From Candidatus Levyibacteriota bacterium (GTDB taxonomy: Bacteria > Patescibacteriota > Microgenomatia > Levybacterales > UBA12049), in NCBI GenBank assembly GCA_027459745.1, contig DAIDHL010000008.1, positions 1 to 53,270 on the forward strand: 53,270 nt of DNA. The letters run 5' to 3'. Below are positions 49,124-53,270 of this stretch, piece after piece. A model generated the notes under the pieces. The model searched no databases, was not told the DNA's origin, and saw only the letters and a list, made by a program, of their open reading frames with translations. A program made the position numbers and the translations under genes. Numbering within the stretch: the first letter of the stretch is position 1; each line of letters starts with the position of its first letter.

Positions 49124-49250
49124 TTATTATATTAAGTATTTTCCCAGCATTCAGAATTAAAATCTATATACTTTGATTTATCTAAAATCTGAAATTAAAC
49201 TTTTTTGTTTTGAGAGGATTTACTCTTTTCCCAAAATATAAAATGGAGGC

Positions 49251-49802
49251 TTAGTGGTTAGTACTCAAAAGTACCCAATTGTGTGAGACATATGGCTCAG
49301 AACACATATTACGATTAAAACAGCATGGTCTTCTCATTCCCTTATGTAATTTATCAAGCATAACTTCAAGATGTTTTTGGCGAGTTTCTTGTGTCTTTAC
49401 TGCTCTTACCCAACGAACCCAATCCCAGTGGGCTAAGGGGGTTGTGTCATTCCATAGTTGATATGCTTTTGGAGAAGACTCCAGTGCTTTTTTTATATCT
49501 TCTGGTAGTTCAGGTTCTATCCATTCTTTAGTTGATTCCAGTTCAACCTGCACGGTGTCGCCAGCTGACGCGTGAGCTTTACGCAGTAATGATTCGTCTG
49601 GGCGAAACCAATGACTCGGTTTTTTCCCTGGAGTATAATTCCCATCAGGTTCTAGTAATGTTTTAAAAGGTACACCGTTGAGGGTGCCTTTCACCATGGT
49701 CATTCCTCGTGAGGGAAGCATCGCGCTGGCATCTTCTGGTAAGTGCAAAATAGTCCAGTCGTGAATTTTATATAATTTGGTTGAGAAATGGATTTGTGAC
49801 AT
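49251..49802 (-). CDS. YdeI/OmdA-like protein with DUF1905 domain
   Basis: This 183-residue soluble protein has an N-terminal DUF1905 domain (FSTKLYKIHDWTILHLPEDA, then GTLNGVPFKTLLEPDG) and a C-terminal bacteriocin-protection YdeI/OmdA-like part: PEDIKKALESSPKAYQLW, then VRWVRAVKTQETRQKHLEVM. Proteins of this kind are linked to stress or envelope resistance in other bacteria, with no defined reaction. The final 25 residues (CCFNRNMCSEPYVSHNW) are Cys-rich and look unusual for the family. It has no operon partner. Confidence 0.85.
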   Translation of the reverse strand: MSQIHFSTKLYKIHDWTILHLPEDASAMLPSRGMTMVKGTLNGVPFKTLLEPDGNYTPGKKPSHWFRPDESLLRKAHASAGDTVQVELESTKEWIEPELPEDIKKALESSPKAYQLWNDTTPLAHWDWVRWVRAVKTQETRQKHLEVMLDKLHKGMRRPCCFNRNMCSEPYVSHNWVLLSTNH

Positions 49803-49920
49803 AGGATAATTTCAACTTATTTTCTTATTCTAACAAATATTAAAATTAAAATATATTATTACTTTATTCTTACTGGAGTATGAATATATTGCTGATGGAT
49901 TAAGGATATATTGATGAGTG

Positions 49921-50292
49921 ATGCAGGAACAAATCGAAAGAGTATATGATTTTGTATCACAAGAGCAGGATTATTATGCCGTTAAAACGCAAAACGAAGG
50001 TATAGTTAAAATTGCAAAACCTGCTCTCAAAAAATTAGAGCCATATCCATTTAAAAAAAACGGTTTTCATGACAACTGGGCAAAAATAGCGGCTATAGGA
50101 ATATTTATTGGAGGAGTATTAGCTGTTGTTTTTTCACCTCTAATTATTCGGGAGAATATAAGATTATTATCAACACATAGTTTATCTCCATCTGAAAGAG
50201 TACATGCCAAAAATCTAATTGTTATTTCTATTTTCTTTTTTTGGTTGGGACTTTTTTTTCTTGCACTTTTGATAATGCACTTAATTTACTAA
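49921..50292 (+). CDS. Two-helix membrane protein (uncharacterised)
   Basis: The start is set at ATG 49921; GTG 49918 directly before it is possible. The product (about 123 residues) has a charged N-terminus (EQIERVYDFVSQEQDYYAVK) and two helices, IAAIGIFIGGVLAVVFSPLI and SIFFFWLGLFFLALLIMHLI. No known family. AAGGAT lies upstream as a weak ribosome site. It ends 1 nt before the GT2 gene, so it is presumably its partner. Confidence 0.65.
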   Translation: MQEQIERVYDFVSQEQDYYAVKTQNEGIVKIAKPALKKLEPYPFKKNGFHDNWAKIAAIGIFIGGVLAVVFSPLIIRENIRLLSTHSLSPSERVHAKNLIVISIFFFWLGLFFLALLIMHLIY

Positions 50293-50293
50293 T

Positions 50294-52537
50294 ATGATTA
50301 CTCAAGCTTTATATCTGTCAACTTTCTGGTTTATTATTAGTTTTATAGCTTTAATGTTGTTTGGTAGAGGAGGCAGGACTACCAGTTATTTTATCAGTCT
50401 GTTTTGGTTTGGCATAATTATTGCCATTAGTAATCACTTCTTTCCCCAACTTATTTATTTGCAAATTGGTGGATTATTAATTGGGGCGGTGCTTTTCATC
50501 TTTCTTCCCGACTGGAATTTTTGGGCTAAGGTTTCATGGGTTACTGTTCTTATGGTATCCTTTACTTATCTCGCCTATTCTTTTGGCATTACTGCTTTTG
50601 CGACTGCTAATGTGGTTGGATTTATACTCGCATCACTATTTTTCTTTGTCGAGGTAACTGCCATCTTTTTATCACTTACCTATGCCTTTGAAGCGTTGGA
50701 TATTTTGTGTAGAGTAAAATGGCACCGCAGAATCAGTGAGTGGAAAATTACTGATTATCAGCCAAAAGTATCTTTGCATATTCCTACATATAATGAACCT
50801 CCTGAGGTAGTCATTAAAACTTTAGAAAATCTTACCCAGATGAACTATAACAATTTTGAGGTTTTGGTAATTGATAATAACACACCGGAGGAAAAGTCTT
50901 GGCGATTAATAGAATCTGCCTGCAAACGTCTTGGACCGCGCTTTAAATTTATACATCTTGGACATTGGCCTGGATATAAATCAGGTGCTTTAAATTTTGC
51001 CCTAACAGCTAGCGCAGCGGACACTGAGTTAATCAGTATCATTGATGCCGATTATAAAGTTGATCATAATTTTTTACGGGAGTTAGTACCCTTTTTTCAA
51101 GATAAAAAAATTGCTTTTGTGCAAACTCCCCAGGATTATCGTGGAAGTGAAACAAATTCATTTTTTAAAGCTGCATATTTAGGGTACAAATATTTTTTTG
51201 CCGTTTCCATGCCTTCTCGTAATGAAAGAAATGCTATTATTTTTGCCGGTACGATGGGACTTTTGAGAAAATCTGCTTTAGAAGAGGTTGGCGGATGGGA
51301 TGAATGGTGCATTACCGAAGATGCAGAGGCGAGTTTACGAATCCTAAAAAAAGGTTATGATTCTATCTACATCGATAAAAGTTATGGACAGGGTTTAATG
51401 CCTTTAACCTTCGATGGATTTAAAAAACAACGTTTTCGTTGGTGTTTTGGAGGAATACAAATATTAAAAAAACACTGGGATTGTTTGATGCCTTGGTCAG
51501 GTTGGTTGGATAAGGAAAATAAACTGACAGCCGCTCAAAGATATTATTATTTGGTAGGTGGTCTACAGTGGTATAACGATTTGCTCAATTTATTTTTCGT
51601 TTTCTTCTTAATACTGGGTGGAGTTTTAAGTTTATTTCCTCAAATACAGGGATTTCGACCCTTTACATTGCCGTTGTTAATTATCCCTGCTATATTTTTA
51701 ATAACGGGTTTATGGAGATTTTTGTGGGTACTGCGTAATGCCTTGGCTCTTAATACTAGTGAAGCGATTGAAGCAATGTTTAATTTTTTTAGTTTGGGAT
51801 GGGCAGTAACTTTGGGTAGTGTTCAAGGACTGATTCAAAAACAAGGTGTATTTTTGCGGACTCCCAAAATCACTTCCAAATTGAAGTTTTTAAGTGCACT
51901 TGGTGCTGCCCAGTCTGAATTATGGATTGGATTAATTTGTTTTTTGGCAGCAGTGGGCCTTATCTTTTTGCGTCAGAATTTATTAATGTTTGCTCTGGGG
52001 GGTATGTTAGTGTGGGAAGGGATGCTGTTTATGTCAGCGCCTGTATTTAGCTTAATAAGTACTTCAGAGTCGAATAAGTATGAAACAGAAGTTATAGGTG
52101 AAGGGGAAGTCAGTGAAAATTACGCCGCACTTTGGATCGTGGTGATAATGGCAATAATTACGGTTGGTTTTTTAGCCCTTAAATTTATTCCTACCAAACC
52201 TTCAGCACCATATAATAAGTTTCAGCCTAAGGAAGTATCAGTACCGGCTGTGGCACCTGCGAGTATATCAGTTACTCCAACTCCCACTCCTAGCCTCACT
52301 CCAACACCCAAGCTGTCACCATCTGTTACGCCATCTATAAGTGTGAGTCCGACTGTGCAAGCTAAAAGTCCCAAAAAATCCCCAACGCCAACCGTTTCTA
52401 AGAACAACTCAAAAAGTAATTCTTCTCCTACGCCTTCAGTAAATCCTTCACAATCTGTTATAACACCAACTATTTCTATCTCCCCTGGCAATGCAAATAT
52501 AACCCCTTCCTCCAGTTCATCAGCAAAAAATAAATGA
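50294..52537 (+). CDS. GT2 (BcsA/cellulose-synthase-like) processive glycosyltransferase with Pro/Ser/Thr tail
   Basis: This 747-residue protein has about five N-terminal helices, a GT2 domain with HIPTYNEPPEVV, DADYK (about 251), TEDAEA (about 340) and QRFRW (Q-x-x-R-W, about 380), and about five more helices: the cellulose-synthase-like core. No PilZ domain is present. The last 100 residues are an extracellular-looking tail rich in Pro, Ser and Thr (TPTPTPSLTPTP, then many PTP and SPT repeats). It would make and extrude a beta-linked polysaccharide; product unknown. It follows the two-helix protein by 1 nt. Confidence 0.9.
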   Translation: MITQALYLSTFWFIISFIALMLFGRGGRTTSYFISLFWFGIIIAISNHFFPQLIYLQIGGLLIGAVLFIFLPDWNFWAKVSWVTVLMVSFTYLAYSFGITAFATANVVGFILASLFFFVEVTAIFLSLTYAFEALDILCRVKWHRRISEWKITDYQPKVSLHIPTYNEPPEVVIKTLENLTQMNYNNFEVLVIDNNTPEEKSWRLIESACKRLGPRFKFIHLGHWPGYKSGALNFALTASAADTELISIIDADYKVDHNFLRELVPFFQDKKIAFVQTPQDYRGSETNSFFKAAYLGYKYFFAVSMPSRNERNAIIFAGTMGLLRKSALEEVGGWDEWCITEDAEASLRILKKGYDSIYIDKSYGQGLMPLTFDGFKKQRFRWCFGGIQILKKHWDCLMPWSGWLDKENKLTAAQRYYYLVGGLQWYNDLLNLFFVFFLILGGVLSLFPQIQGFRPFTLPLLIIPAIFLITGLWRFLWVLRNALALNTSEAIEAMFNFFSLGWAVTLGSVQGLIQKQGVFLRTPKITSKLKFLSALGAAQSELWIGLICFLAAVGLIFLRQNLLMFALGGMLVWEGMLFMSAPVFSLISTSESNKYETEVIGEGEVSENYAALWIVVIMAIITVGFLALKFIPTKPSAPYNKFQPKEVSVPAVAPASISVTPTPTPSLTPTPKLSPSVTPSISVSPTVQAKSPKKSPTPTVSKNNSKSNSSPTPSVNPSQSVITPTISISPGNANITPSSSSSAKNK

Positions 52538-52649
52538 TTAGTAAGCTAAAAAAGCAAATTATTTAAGTAGTTGTTAAGAAGTTATAAATTCTTTTATTAT
52601 CCACTACTAAGCACTCATATCTTATTGATTTAAATTTTAAAATAAATCA

Positions 52650-53270
52650 TTAATTGATGATCCACCAGCTTAAAGTTATGTCTTTAGTCTGTGGGGATAT
52701 AATCTTTATGATAAATTTACCATTTCCAATTTTGGAGACAGCCGTAGTGACAGGAGTGTCCAGCGGTTCAATAAAGATTTGAGAATTTGGTGAGAGTGAG
52801 CTTGTTGTTACTGTTTCTTCTGTTTTTCCAGCTGGAATAGTTACTTGACCGATTGAGGCATTGGCAGGGTTAGTAGTATCAACATTAAATTTCTGGGCAG
52901 TAACTGAAGCATTAACAATCATATTTCCATTAGTATCTATAGTTATGGCTCCGCCTTCGATATCGATTCCAGCACTAGCTAAACTTTGTAATTTTAGAGG
53001 CTGACCCAGACTGTCAATTGTCCCGTTAAGTCCATCAACTGTTAATAGACCATTAGTAATCTTACCTGTAACTGTCAAATCTGTAAGTGAGGTTCGTCCC
53101 AATACATTCAATTGTCCGGATATAGTCGCATTACCCATATTGTCAACAGTTAGGGAAGCATTACCCAGTTGTGCACTCAAACTGGCAGAGAATTGTGGAA
53201 GAGAAGCAGAAGTTATAAGAGTGTTTAGACTTGCCTCAGAAGATGCTACTTGATTTACTTGAGCGGAGAG
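52650..53270 (-). CDS. C-terminal part of a large surface protein (truncated at window edge)
   Basis: The minus-strand frame stays open to the right edge, upstream of the first internal start, so only the C-terminus is seen (207 codons). It is full of repeating beta-helix-like text: LNVLGRTSLTDLTVTGKITN, then LTVDGLNGTIDSLGQPLKLQ and SAGIDIEGGAITIDTNGNM. The end reads TPVTTAVSKIGNGKFIIKII, then PQTKDITLSWWIIN, which resembles the closing domains of large adhesin-like or tail-fibre-like CPR surface proteins. No anchor is visible in this part. Confidence 0.75.
   Translation of the reverse strand, partial: LSAQVNQVASSEASLNTLITSASLPQFSASLSAQLGNASLTVDNMGNATISGQLNVLGRTSLTDLTVTGKITNGLLTVDGLNGTIDSLGQPLKLQSLASAGIDIEGGAITIDTNGNMIVNASVTAQKFNVDTTNPANASIGQVTIPAGKTEETVTTSSLSPNSQIFIEPLDTPVTTAVSKIGNGKFIIKIISPQTKDITLSWWIIN

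Noticed and set aside
1-53270. Alternative genetic code with TGA as Gly, as in some CPR lineages.
   Set aside because: Genes such as 18627-19130 and 40408-40620 end at TGA in positions that match family lengths, and no gene is interrupted by TGA.
1-53270. CRISPR array or rRNA.
   Set aside because: No regularly spaced direct repeats and no rRNA-like sequence were seen.

Overview
The window is AT-rich, uses the standard code (TGA occurs as a normal stop) and reads like a chromosomal segment of a Candidate Phyla Radiation bacterium (Patescibacteria, perhaps a Microgenomates-type lineage), interrupted by a large integrated conjugative element. The clues are a monoderm-style mini type IV secretion system, short or absent leaders (TATAAT a few bases before ATG), fused DUF1800/DUF1501 and pilin/VirB6 proteins, and many small membrane proteins. 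The taxonomy is inference, because there is no rRNA or marker gene.

Layout. 1-1192: end of a chromosomal glycosyltransferase gene and an intact tRNA-Gln(TTG). 1164-9657: left arm of the element. It holds a large serine recombinase whose last codons lie inside the tRNA, a 56-residue coupled gene under two operator-like repeats, a KAP P-loop NTPase, a VirD4-like coupling ATPase, a Replic_Relax-like winged-helix protein, a zinc-ribbon protein, and two inverted-repeat regions that are candidate transfer or replication origins. 9735-12000: a YibE/F-like membrane protein and a polysaccharide deacetylase. 12036-34704: a roughly 23 kb metal-resistance island, almost certainly for copper. It has a two-domain multicopper oxidase, two Dsb-type thioredoxins, several polytopic proteins with cysteine pairs in membrane segments, two P1B ATPases, a CopZ-like chaperone, cupredoxins, a CDF exporter with an ArsR regulator, and four other regulators (BlaI-like, M56 peptidase, Crp/Fnr, CsoR). 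34826-40620: right arm, with a Pmp3-like peptide, VirB2-like pilin, VirB2-VirB6 fusion, PrgI, split VirB4, M23 peptidase and XRE regulator. 40628-53270: mostly ordinary chromosome, with a PLD-domain protein, SGNH hydrolase, DUF1800-DUF1501 fusion, CDF, HAD, EamA, PAP2, phosphodiester glycosidase, YdeI-like, a GT2 synthase with a Pro/Ser/Thr tail, and a partial surface protein.

How it works together. Four promoters in the island carry the same palindrome (CTACA-N3-TGTAG) laid over their -10 hexamer TACACT. They precede the BlaI-like repressor/M56 peptidase operon, the Dsb/oxidase operon, a CPD-type ATPase, and a DsbD-like/cupredoxin protein. The repressor has no cysteines. The M56 peptidase has an extracellular Met/His/Cys-rich tail where BlaR1 has its beta-lactam sensor. 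I infer a copper-triggered version of the BlaR1-BlaI proteolytic relay. Two further operons share a second promoter design (ATCAA-N9-TTGAT/C exactly 50 nt before the -10), a plausible target of the neighbouring Crp/Fnr protein. CsoR, with all three Cu(I) ligands, heads the CopA operon.

Limits. I found no recognisable relaxase, no right attachment site and no convincing intrinsic terminators. Family assignments are from motif recognition only; no searches were run.
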